From NCBI RefSeq assembly GCF_000717055.1, contig NZ_JNXI01000007.1, positions 124,001 to 188,000 of the forward strand: a stretch of DNA of 64,000 bases, in the 5' to 3' direction. The translations under genes and the position numbers were made by a program. Positions within the stretch are counted from its first letter, which is position 1. Each line of letters opens with the position of its first letter. The notes beneath the pieces are model-generated. The model ran no database searches. It was not told where the DNA came from and saw only the letters and a list, made by a program, of their open reading frames with translations. Of this stretch, positions 35,125 through 42,032 are shown one piece after another. This DNA comes from Streptomyces iakyrus (lineage in GTDB: Bacteria > Actinomycetota > Actinomycetes > Streptomycetales > Streptomycetaceae).

Positions 35125-36580
35125 GGTCCTGGTCCCATCCCTCCGGGGCGGTGACGGTGTTCTTCAGGTCGCAGTAGAAGTCGAAGCTCCAGGTGCCGCC
35201 CTCGCGTCCGACCCCGGACTGCCGGGAGCCGCCGAAGGGTGCCTGGAGGTCGCGCACGAAGAAGCAGTTGACCCAGACGGTGCCGGCGACGAGCCGCGCG
35301 GTGACCCGTTCCGCCCGCTCCCGGTCGCCGGTCGCGACGGTGGCGGCCAGCCCGAACCGGGTGTCGTCGGCGAGCCGTACGGCCTCGTCCTCGCCGGTGA
35401 AGGTCTGGAGGGTCAGGACCGGCCCGAAGACCTCCTCCTGCACGATCTCCGAGTCCTGGGCGACGTCGGTCAGCAGGGTCGGCGCGTAGTACTGCCCGTC
35501 CTTGCGGTGGCCGCCGATGACCGCCCGCGCCCCGGCCGCGAGGGCCCGCTGCACGAAGCCGTCGATCTTCTCCAGCTGGCGCGGGTGGATGGTGGGCCCG
35601 ATGTCGGTGCCCTCATCGCGCGGGTCGCCCTGCCGCAGGGCCGAGGCCTTCTCCGTGAACCGGCGGGTGAACTCCTCGACGACCGGCTCCTCGACGAGCA
35701 GCCGGGTCGCCGCCAGGCAGACCTGCCCGGCGTTGTCGTACTGCTCCACGGCGAGGTCGACGGCCAGGTCGAGGTCGGCGTCGGCGAACACCAACAGGGG
35801 TGACTTGCCGCCGAGTTCGAGACTCAGGGGCGTGAGGTTCGCCGCGGCCGAGGCGGCGATCCGCCTGGCCGTCGGCACCGACCCGGTGAAGCTGATGCGG
35901 CGCACGTCGGGGTGGGAGGTGAGCGCGTCGCCGATCTCGGAGCCGTACCCCTGGACGACGTTGAGGACACCGGCGGGCAGTCCGGCCTCCGCGGCGATGT
36001 CGGCCAGCAGGGAGGCGGTCAGCGGCGACCACTCGGCGGGCTTGAGGACGACGGTGTTCCCGGCGGCGAGGGCGGGGGCGACCTTCCAGGTGGCCAGCAT
36101 CAGGGGCGCGTTCCACGGCGTGATCAGCACGCAGGGCCCGGCCGGGTCCCAGCTGACGTGGTTGGTGTGACCGCGCGTCTCGAAGTCCTCGTGGTCCAGC
36201 CGGAGCAGCCAGTCGGCGAAGAACCGGAAGTTGTGGGCGACGCGGGGCATGACCCCCCGCCGGTGGGAGCGCAGCAGCGCCCCGTTGTCCGTGGTCTCGA
36301 CGATCGCCAGCTCTTCGGTCCGCTTCTCGACGCCGTCGGCGACGGCGTGCAGGATGCGGGCGCGTTCGGCGCGAGGGGTGGCGGCCCAGCCGGGAAACGC
36401 GTCCCGGGCGGCGCCGACAGCGGCTTCGGCCTCATCGGGCCCGCCCCGGGCGATCTCGCCGACCGCGCTGCCGTCGATGGGAGAGTGATCGGTGAAGGTC
36501 CCGGCGGAGGCGACGCGACGCCCCCCGATCCAGTGCCGGGTGTCGACGGACACACCGGCGACGGTGATGCTCTCAGACAT
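35117..36580 (-). CDS. hpaE: Aldehyde dehydrogenase of the 5-carboxymethyl-2-hydroxymuconate semialdehyde type
   Basis: A 487-residue aldehyde dehydrogenase that resembles HpaE (VMPRVAHNFRFFADWLLRLD; LITPWNAPLMLATWKVAPAL; LNVVQGYGSEIGDAL; FFVRDLQAPFGGSRQSGVGR). The catalytic Cys is in NAGQVCLAATR and the Glu in LELGGKSP. It would oxidise the semialdehyde formed by the downstream dioxygenase. The ATG at 36580 begins the family homology; the upstream ribosome site is weak. A 96-bp gap containing a Streptomyces repeat separates it from the acetoacetate-decarboxylase-family gene upstream. Confidence 0.83.
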   Translation of the reverse strand: MSESITVAGVSVDTRHWIGGRRVASAGTFTDHSPIDGSAVGEIARGGPDEAEAAVGAARDAFPGWAATPRAERARILHAVADGVEKRTEELAIVETTDNGALLRSHRRGVMPRVAHNFRFFADWLLRLDHEDFETRGHTNHVSWDPAGPCVLITPWNAPLMLATWKVAPALAAGNTVVLKPAEWSPLTASLLADIAAEAGLPAGVLNVVQGYGSEIGDALTSHPDVRRISFTGSVPTARRIAASAAANLTPLSLELGGKSPLLVFADADLDLAVDLAVEQYDNAGQVCLAATRLLVEEPVVEEFTRRFTEKASALRQGDPRDEGTDIGPTIHPRQLEKIDGFVQRALAAGARAVIGGHRKDGQYYAPTLLTDVAQDSEIVQEEVFGPVLTLQTFTGEDEAVRLADDTRFGLAATVATGDRERAERVTARLVAGTVWVNCFFVRDLQAPFGGSRQSGVGREGGTWSFDFYCDLKNTVTAPEGWDQDHG

Positions 36581-36620
36581 AAGAAGAGTTCCATTCAACG
36601 AGGGGCATCTGCATTTCCCC

Positions 36621-36640
36621 AGGGGCGCGGGGAACTGCGC
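36621..36640 (-). repeat. Short intergenic repeat, copy 2
   Basis: AGGGGCGCGGGGAACTGCGC is the exact reverse complement of the element at 7684-7703. It lies between the acetoacetate-decarboxylase-family gene and hpaE, within what otherwise looks like one operon. Confidence 0.7.
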
Positions 36641-36676
36641 GAACAACCACAACGAGCCCGCACCCGCCCACCGGCA

Positions 36677-37489
36677 CTACTCGGCAACCACCCCGGACGT
36701 GCCACTCTCGAGCAGCCGCCCCCCATCCCAAACCACCCCGACCTGCCTGTAATACGCAGCGATCGGCTCCCGTACCTCCAGCCGCGCCAGCTCCTCCGTG
36801 GGCGCCTCGAACAGCTCCAGCTCCGCTTCCCCCACCCACGCCTGACCGCCCTCGAAGGACGCCGCCCCGGACTCGATCAGCTCATCGAGAGCGAGCCCCT
36901 TGCCCTTCTCGACCGACGGCAGCCACCGGTGATGCGCCATGGGATGCGCGTTGACGAACCCGCCGCTCCCGGACGGCTCCCGCAGCGTCACCACGGCCTG
37001 CGCGAGCCGCCGGTCCGCAGCCGCCAGGGTCGCCCCGAACCGCGCCCCCGCCTCGATTCGCGGAGCGGGCCCGTACGGATGCGGCCGCGTCTGGTGGATG
37101 GAGCCGAGCTTCTTCGGATACCCCTGGTGCAGCCCCCGCGCGATCGCGAAGTCCTTGTCCACCCAGATGTGGACACAGCGCGAGTACGTCCGCCCCCGGA
37201 ACCGGCACCGCACCACCGCGAACGCCTCCTTGTACTGCGCCCGCACGGGATCCAGCAGTTCCTCCCCCGAGGCCGAGCACGACTGCCAGTCGGCCCAGAT
37301 CAGGGCGACGGCCCCCGGGTCCTCCTCCGCCGGCTCCAGTGGCTCGGGCAGCAGTTCCCGCACGCGAGCGGGATCGGTCCGGTACTCGACGGTGAGCAGG
37401 TCGCCGGAGTACCGCCACGGCGGGGACGGGATCAGCGACGAGGCGCCCGTCGCGGTCTTGGGGTGGAAGTAACCACGAAGTCCGGTCAT
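36677..37489 (-). CDS. Acetoacetate decarboxylase family protein
   Basis: A 270-residue member of the ADC superfamily. The segment HQGYPKKLGSIHQTR keeps the adjacent Lys-Lys pair that forms the Schiff base in acetoacetate decarboxylase, so an imine-based reaction is likely. Relatives decarboxylate beta-keto acids or act as aldolase-dehydratases. The ATG at 37489 overlaps the reductase stop (ATGA). Its place in a ring-cleavage operon lacking HpaF, HpaH and HpaI suggests it processes a dioxo intermediate; this is an inference. Confidence 0.82.
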   Translation of the reverse strand: MTGLRGYFHPKTATGASSLIPSPPWRYSGDLLTVEYRTDPARVRELLPEPLEPAEEDPGAVALIWADWQSCSASGEELLDPVRAQYKEAFAVVRCRFRGRTYSRCVHIWVDKDFAIARGLHQGYPKKLGSIHQTRPHPYGPAPRIEAGARFGATLAAADRRLAQAVVTLREPSGSGGFVNAHPMAHHRWLPSVEKGKGLALDELIESGAASFEGGQAWVGEAELELFEAPTEELARLEVREPIAAYYRQVGVVWDGGRLLESGTSGVVAE

Positions 37490-38697
37490 GAGAGGGCTCC
37501 TTGCGCGGTGAGGGCGGGCTGCTTCAGCAGTTCGGCGCGGTACCGGGCGGCGGCCCGCGCGGCGGAAGGCCCCCCGAGGGCGACGACGCCGACCAGCAGA
37601 CCGTCGCGGTGGTAGCCGACCAGCACGTCCCCCGCGAGGTCGCCGTCCAGGACCCGGACGTCGCCGAGCCCCAGACCGGGCGCCCCGAAGGACTGCAACC
37701 GGAAGTCGTGCTGGTCGCTCCAGAAGGTGGGCAGGGGCGCGAAGGACGGGACGCCGGCGGCGCCGCCCACCAGTACCTTCGCCGCGTGCTTGGCCGAGTC
37801 GGTCGGCACGGACCAGTGCTCGACGCGCCGCGGCACGCCGTCGTAGCGGGCGTTGGGGAAGCGGGCAACGTCGCCCACGGCGACGACCTCGGGACGGCCG
37901 CCGGCACGCAGGTGCCCGTCGGTGAGCACGCCGTCGCTCAGGTCGAGTCCGTTGCCGTCGAGCCACTCGGTGTTGGCGACCGATCCCACGGATTCCACCA
38001 CCACGTCGGCGGGCAGCGCGGACCCGTCGCTCAGCACGACCCCGGTGACACGGTCACCGCCCTCGAACCCGGCCACGCCCGCGCCCAGCACGAAGCGGAC
38101 CCCGCGCTGCTCGTGCCGCGCGCGCAGTTCCCGGGCGAGCAGCTCCCCGAGCGGCCCGGCCATGGGCAGGGGCAGCGGATCGACCACGGTCACCTCGGCG
38201 GCACCGAGACCGACGGCGGTGGCGGCGACCTCGCAGCCGATGAACCCGGCGCCGACCACGACGACCCGTACGCCGGGCCGGGTCAGCCCGACCCGCAGCG
38301 TCTGGGCGTCGTCGATCGTCCGGACCGTGTGGCGGCCGGCGACCGGCCCGGGGCAGTCCAGCCGGCGGGGCCGCATGCCGGTGGCGACGACCAGACCGTC
38401 GTAGGGGAGCGCCGCGCCGTCGTCGAGTTCGACGGTCCGGTCGGCGAGCCGGGCGGAGACGATCCTCGTGCCGAGCCGCCATTCCACGTCCGTCACTGAC
38501 GCCTTCGGTGCGAAGGCCAGGGAGGCGAAGGCCGCCTTGCCCGCGAGGACCTCCTTGGACAGCGGGGGCCGGTTGTACGGCGGGTGCGGCTCGTCGCCGA
38601 TCACCGTGACGGAGCCGCTCCACCCCGCGGCGCGCAGTTGCTCGGCGGCCCGCAGTCCGCCCAGGGAGGCGCCGGCGACGACGATGCGCCCGCTCAT
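37486..38697 (-). CDS. FAD-dependent ferredoxin reductase
   Basis: A 403-residue two-dinucleotide-fold flavoprotein of the ferredoxin/rubredoxin reductase type (FAD motif VVAGASLGGLRAAEQL; PPYNRPPLSKEVLAGK; NAD motif VVVGAGFIGCEVAATA; AVGDVARFPN). It should pass electrons from NAD(P)H to the adjacent ferredoxin. The start lies 1 bp after the ferredoxin stop. With the ferredoxin and the P450 at 40.6 kb it makes a complete class I P450 electron chain. Confidence 0.88.
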   Translation of the reverse strand: MSGRIVVAGASLGGLRAAEQLRAAGWSGSVTVIGDEPHPPYNRPPLSKEVLAGKAAFASLAFAPKASVTDVEWRLGTRIVSARLADRTVELDDGAALPYDGLVVATGMRPRRLDCPGPVAGRHTVRTIDDAQTLRVGLTRPGVRVVVVGAGFIGCEVAATAVGLGAAEVTVVDPLPLPMAGPLGELLARELRARHEQRGVRFVLGAGVAGFEGGDRVTGVVLSDGSALPADVVVESVGSVANTEWLDGNGLDLSDGVLTDGHLRAGGRPEVVAVGDVARFPNARYDGVPRRVEHWSVPTDSAKHAAKVLVGGAAGVPSFAPLPTFWSDQHDFRLQSFGAPGLGLGDVRVLDGDLAGDVLVGYHRDGLLVGVVALGGPSAARAAARYRAELLKQPALTAQGALS

Positions 38698-38698
38698 G

Positions 38699-38887
38699 TC
38701 AGTCCTCGATCCGGATGGCCTGGAGCGGGCAGACGTCCGCGGCCTCCTCGACCTCGTCGCGCAGGGCGTCGCCGGGGTCGGGGACGTAGGCGAGGCGGCC
38801 GTCGTCGTCCATCCGGAAGACGTCGGGTGCCGAGAAGACACACTGGCCGTGGTCCTGGCACTTGTTCATGTCGACGACGACCTTCAT
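38699..38887 (-). CDS. 3Fe-4S type ferredoxin
   Basis: A 62-residue ferredoxin with Cys residues in KCQDHGQCVF and DVCPLQAI. The second Cys of the usual CxxCxxC is replaced by His (CxxHxxC), the pattern of 3Fe-4S ferredoxins that serve bacterial P450s. The ATG at 38887 has AGGAGGA upstream; the open frame extends further upstream only through the leader and its hairpin. It is the first gene of the minus-strand operon, whose promoter faces that of the synthetase-P450 operon. Confidence 0.9.
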   Translation of the reverse strand: MKVVVDMNKCQDHGQCVFSAPDVFRMDDDGRLAYVPDPGDALRDEVEEAADVCPLQAIRIED

Positions 38888-38920
38888 GGCCGGTCCTCCT
38901 GAATGTGAGGGCGTCGAAAG

Positions 38921-38967
38921 CGGCGGAAAAGCAGGAAAACGGGGCCCGGCCGGAAGGGCCGGGCCCC
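38921..38967 (-). terminator. Leader hairpin with T-rich tail before the ferredoxin gene (attenuator candidate)
   Basis: GGGGCCCGGCC (38941-38951) and GGCCGGGCCCC (38957-38967) form a perfect 11-bp stem with a 5-base loop. On the minus strand it is followed by GTTTTCCTGCTTTTCC, a T-rich tract, as in an intrinsic terminator. It lies between the promoter at about 39015-39043 and the ATG at 38887, so it is inside the leader of the operon it precedes. Confidence 0.6.
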
Positions 38968-39000
38968 GGCCAACGGGGTGCGTGGAAGCATCCCGAACTC

Positions 39001-39043
39001 GTTTGGCTTCAAACAAGGTAGGCAGGGGCAGGGGTCCGGTCAA
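39001..39043 (-). promoter_or_regulatory. Ferredoxin-operon promoter and operator
   Basis: On the minus strand TTGACC (39038-39043) and TACCTT (39015-39020) are spaced by 17 bases, a strong promoter. GTTTGGCTTCAAAC (39001-39014, plus-strand reading) follows directly at the start point and is a palindrome with arms GTTTG and CAAAC. Repression of the ferredoxin-reductase-ADC-hpa operon is the likely effect. Confidence 0.7.
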
Positions 39044-39080
39044 GAGCTATCCGGATGGATAAATTGTTGGGCCGAGCCTC

Positions 39081-39121
39081 TTGCGGGGCCCCTCGTCCCC
39101 GCTTACCGTTTGGCGTCAAAC
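39081..39121 (+). promoter_or_regulatory. Synthetase-P450 operon promoter and operator
   Basis: TTGCGG (39081-39086) and TACCGT (39105-39110) are spaced by 18 bases. GTTTGGCGTCAAAC (39108-39121) overlaps the -10 end and start point, with arms GTTTG and CAAAC, and differs at one position from the operator on the other side of this divergent region. The rest of the 38888-39230 gap holds the leader hairpin and a ribosome site for the synthetase. Confidence 0.7.
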
Positions 39122-39230
39122 AGCCCTGGGCGGTCATGGCTCCGCCGCGCCCGGACGCTCACTCTCACGCCACCCGCCTCCCCGGCCCCGTGTCCAGGAG
39201 GTGTCCCGACGTCCGCCCGAGGAGACAACG

Positions 39231-40580
39231 GTGAGCGCTCACGATTCCGAAGAAGTCCGCCGCCACATGGACCGGCTCGCCGCCGACGGCATCGACGTGG
39301 TCCGGGTGACCTATCCCGACCTGATCGGCACCGACCGGGCGCGTGACGTGCTGCTCGAAGAGCTGCCCCGGGCCTGTGAGCACGGCCTGGCGTTCTGCCG
39401 CGCCGTCTACCACACCAGCCCGCAGGGGGACGTTGTCCCGGTCAGCGGCGGGCTGGACGCGGGGCTGCCGGACATCTGCGTCCGCCCCGGCCTCGACACG
39501 CTGGTGCCGCTGCCCTGGGAGCCGGGGGTGGCCGCCTGTCTGGGCGAGGTCGTCGACCCGGCGACCGGCGCGCCGGCCCCCGAGTCGCCCCGCGATCTGC
39601 TGCGGTCCGTCCTCGCCCGGTGCGCCGAGCACGGGCTGCGGCCGGTGGTCGGACCCGAGCTGGAGTACTTCCTGTGCGAGCCGGACGGGTCCGGCGGCTG
39701 GCGCCGCTACGCGCCCGACCCCGGGGTCGTCTACACCGCCGGTCTGCGCGCCGACCCGGACAACCACCTGCTGCGCACCCTGCGGCACGTGCGTGATCTG
39801 AAGGTCGGCGCGATCAGCGGCAACCACGAGTTCGACGGCGGCCAGATCGAGATCAACCTGGCCCACTCGGACGCCGTGTCGGCCGCCGACCGCTCGTTCC
39901 GCTTCAAGGCCGCGGTCAAGGAACTGGCGCGGAAGGAGGGCCGGCTGGCCACCTTCATGGCCAAGCCCTTCAACGACGCGGGCGGCTCCGGCTTCCACCT
40001 CCACCTGTCCTGCGACGACGAGGAGGGCCGCAACACCTTCGACGACCCGTCGGGCGCGTACGGACTGTCCGACACCGCCCGGCACGCCGTCGCCGGTGTC
40101 CTCGCCCACGCACCGGCCCTCGCCGCGCTGCTCAACCCCACGGTCAACTCGTACAAACGCTTCGGCCCGGACACCCTCGCGCCCTGGCTGATCGACTGGG
40201 GCCTGGACAACCGCAGCGCCATGGTGCGCATCCCGCCCGAGCGGGGCAGCGGCGCCCGGCTCGAACTGCGCCTCGGTGACGCGAGCGCCAACCCCTACCT
40301 GGCGATCGCCGCCACGACGGCCGCCGCCCTGCTGGGCGTGCTGGCCGGCGAGGAGCCGCCCGCGCCGCTGGAGGGGTACGGCTACGACACCGCCCGCTCG
40401 GCCGTCCTGCCGCAGACCCTGTCCGCCGCGCTGGACGCGCTGGAGGCGGACACCGCCCTGACCGGCCTGCTCGGCAAGGGCTTCACCACGTCCTTCCTCT
40501 CCTACAAGCGCGACGAGGTCGAACGCTTCCACCGGCACGTCACGGACTGGGAGTTCACCGAGTACGCCTACCACCTGTGA
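39231..40580 (+). CDS. Glutamine-synthetase-like gamma-glutamyl amide ligase (PuuA/GlnA4-like)
   Basis: A 449-residue protein of the glutamine synthetase fold, with ATP/metal/glutamate motifs GPELEYFLCEP, NHEFDGGQIEIN, GSGFHLHLS and NPTVNSYKR. After NSYKR, where true synthetases usually have GYEAP with the ammonium-binding Glu, this protein has DTLAP, and no adenylylation-type Tyr site is seen near the C-terminus. It is thus more likely to join glutamate to an amine than to ammonia. The GTG at 39231 follows GAGGAGA. It opens an operon with the P450; PuuC- and PuuD-like genes lie nearby. Confidence 0.85.
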   Translation: MSAHDSEEVRRHMDRLAADGIDVVRVTYPDLIGTDRARDVLLEELPRACEHGLAFCRAVYHTSPQGDVVPVSGGLDAGLPDICVRPGLDTLVPLPWEPGVAACLGEVVDPATGAPAPESPRDLLRSVLARCAEHGLRPVVGPELEYFLCEPDGSGGWRRYAPDPGVVYTAGLRADPDNHLLRTLRHVRDLKVGAISGNHEFDGGQIEINLAHSDAVSAADRSFRFKAAVKELARKEGRLATFMAKPFNDAGGSGFHLHLSCDDEEGRNTFDDPSGAYGLSDTARHAVAGVLAHAPALAALLNPTVNSYKRFGPDTLAPWLIDWGLDNRSAMVRIPPERGSGARLELRLGDASANPYLAIAATTAAALLGVLAGEEPPAPLEGYGYDTARSAVLPQTLSAALDALEADTALTGLLGKGFTTSFLSYKRDEVERFHRHVTDWEFTEYAYHL

Positions 40581-40609
40581 CGCCCCCTGTGACGCCGAGG
40601 AGCATGCCG

Positions 40610-41896
40610 ATGACGACCGAGACCCCGACCGACGCCCTGCGCGAACCGCTGCCCCTGGCCGACGTGGACCTCACCGACCTGGACCGCTTCACCGACGGCG
40701 TGACGCCATGGCGGATGTTCCACACCCTGCGCCACGAGGACCCGGTGCACTGGCAGCCCGAGGAGGCGCCCAACTCCGGCTTCTGGGCGGTGACCCGGCA
40801 CGAGGACATCGTCCGGGTGGACCGCGACGCGGAGACCTTCACGTCGACGAGGTTCGTCAACCTGGAGGAGGTCGACGACGACCAGATCAAGAAGCGCGCC
40901 TCGATCCTGGAACTGGACGGAGTACGGCACCGGGCGCTGCGCAGCGTCATCCAGCGGCAGTTCGGCGCGAACGTGATCGGCGGGTACACCGACTTCCTGC
41001 GCGGGCTGACCGCGAGGACGCTCGACGCCGCCCTGGCCAAGGGCCGCTTCGACTTCGTCGAGGACGTCTCGGCGGACTTCCCCATCAATGTGCTCGCGCG
41101 GCTGCTGGACGTGCCGCCGGAGGACAACCGGAAGCTCATCGACTGGGGCAACCGCATCATCGGCCACACCGACCCCGACTACGCGGACGTCCTGCTGCAC
41201 AGCGCGGAGAGCGAGCGGTACCGCGACCTGCCCTTCCGCTCCCCCGCCTCGCTGGAGGTCTTCGCGTACGGCCGGGAGCTGGCCCGGCAGCGGCGCGGCG
41301 GCGACGGCACGGACCTGGTCTCCCGCCTGGTCAACACCACGCCCCGCGACGGCGTCCCGCTCTCCCCGCAGGACTTCGACAACTACTTCCTGCTGCTGGT
41401 CGTCGCCGGCAACGAGACCACCCGGCACACCATCTCCCACTCGATGCTGGCCCTCCTGCAGCACCCCGGGCAGCTGGCCCGCCTCCAGGAGGACCCGTCG
41501 CTGATCCCGGTCGCGGTGGAGGAGTTCCTGCGCTGGGCCTCCCCCGTCTACCACTTCCGCCGCACCGCCACGCGCGATGTCGAGCTGGGCGGCAAGCGGG
41601 TGAAGGAGGGCGACAAGGTGGTGATGTGGTTCGCCTCCGGCAACCGTGACGAGGAGGTCTTCGGCAACCCCTACGACTTCGACGTCGCGCGCCGCGACAA
41701 CGACCACGTCACCTTCGGCAAAGGCAGCCCGCACCTGTGCCTGGGCAACCTGCTCGCCCGCACCGAGATCCGCATCATGTTCGAGGAACTGATCCCGCGG
41801 CTGGCGGACATCCGCCTGACCGGCGACGCGCCGCGCGTGCGCTCCAACTTCGTCAACGGCATCAAGAAGCTGCCGGTGGAGGTCACCCTGGCCTGA
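40610..41896 (+). CDS. Cytochrome P450
   Basis: A 428-residue soluble P450. The heme loop reads FGKGSPHLCLG with the proximal Cys at residue 377, the I-helix has VVAGNETTRHTISH, and the K-helix has EEFLRWASP (ExxR). The heme loop with an extra Pro-His and the AGNETTR motif resemble actinobacterial groups such as CYP124, CYP125 and CYP142. I prefer the ATG at 40610, seven bases after GAGGAG, over the one at 40604. It follows the glutamyl ligase by 29 bp, so its substrate may be the glutamylated amine. Its redox partners are in the divergent operon. Confidence 0.9.
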   Translation: MTTETPTDALREPLPLADVDLTDLDRFTDGVTPWRMFHTLRHEDPVHWQPEEAPNSGFWAVTRHEDIVRVDRDAETFTSTRFVNLEEVDDDQIKKRASILELDGVRHRALRSVIQRQFGANVIGGYTDFLRGLTARTLDAALAKGRFDFVEDVSADFPINVLARLLDVPPEDNRKLIDWGNRIIGHTDPDYADVLLHSAESERYRDLPFRSPASLEVFAYGRELARQRRGGDGTDLVSRLVNTTPRDGVPLSPQDFDNYFLLLVVAGNETTRHTISHSMLALLQHPGQLARLQEDPSLIPVAVEEFLRWASPVYHFRRTATRDVELGGKRVKEGDKVVMWFASGNRDEEVFGNPYDFDVARRDNDHVTFGKGSPHLCLGNLLARTEIRIMFEELIPRLADIRLTGDAPRVRSNFVNGIKKLPVEVTLA

Positions 41897-41901
41897 CACG
41901 A

Positions 41902-41948
41902 GCCGCCGGGCGGAGGGACCGGAACAGGCACGGCCCTCCCCCGGCGGC
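41902..41948 (+). terminator. Hairpin terminator after the P450 gene
   Basis: GCCGCCGGG plus GGAGGG (41902-41917, with one bulged C at 41911) pairs with CCCTCC plus CCCGGCGGC (41934-41948). This is a 15-bp stem with a single bulge, starting 5 bp after the stop codon. It should end the synthetase-P450 transcript, so the flavoprotein gene downstream probably has its own promoter. Confidence 0.65.
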
Positions 41949-42032
41949 CGCGCATGCTCCGGACATGCGACGCTCCGCGGTCGGCGAGAGGCTGGTGATG
42001 TCAGCACGGGCCCGCGTCCCGAGGAGATCGCC

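Noticed and set aside
38888..39043. N-terminal extension of the ferredoxin frame into the leader
   Set aside because: The extension would be Pro-rich, passes through the hairpin and lacks ferredoxin family similarity, while AGGAGGA supports the ATG at 38887.
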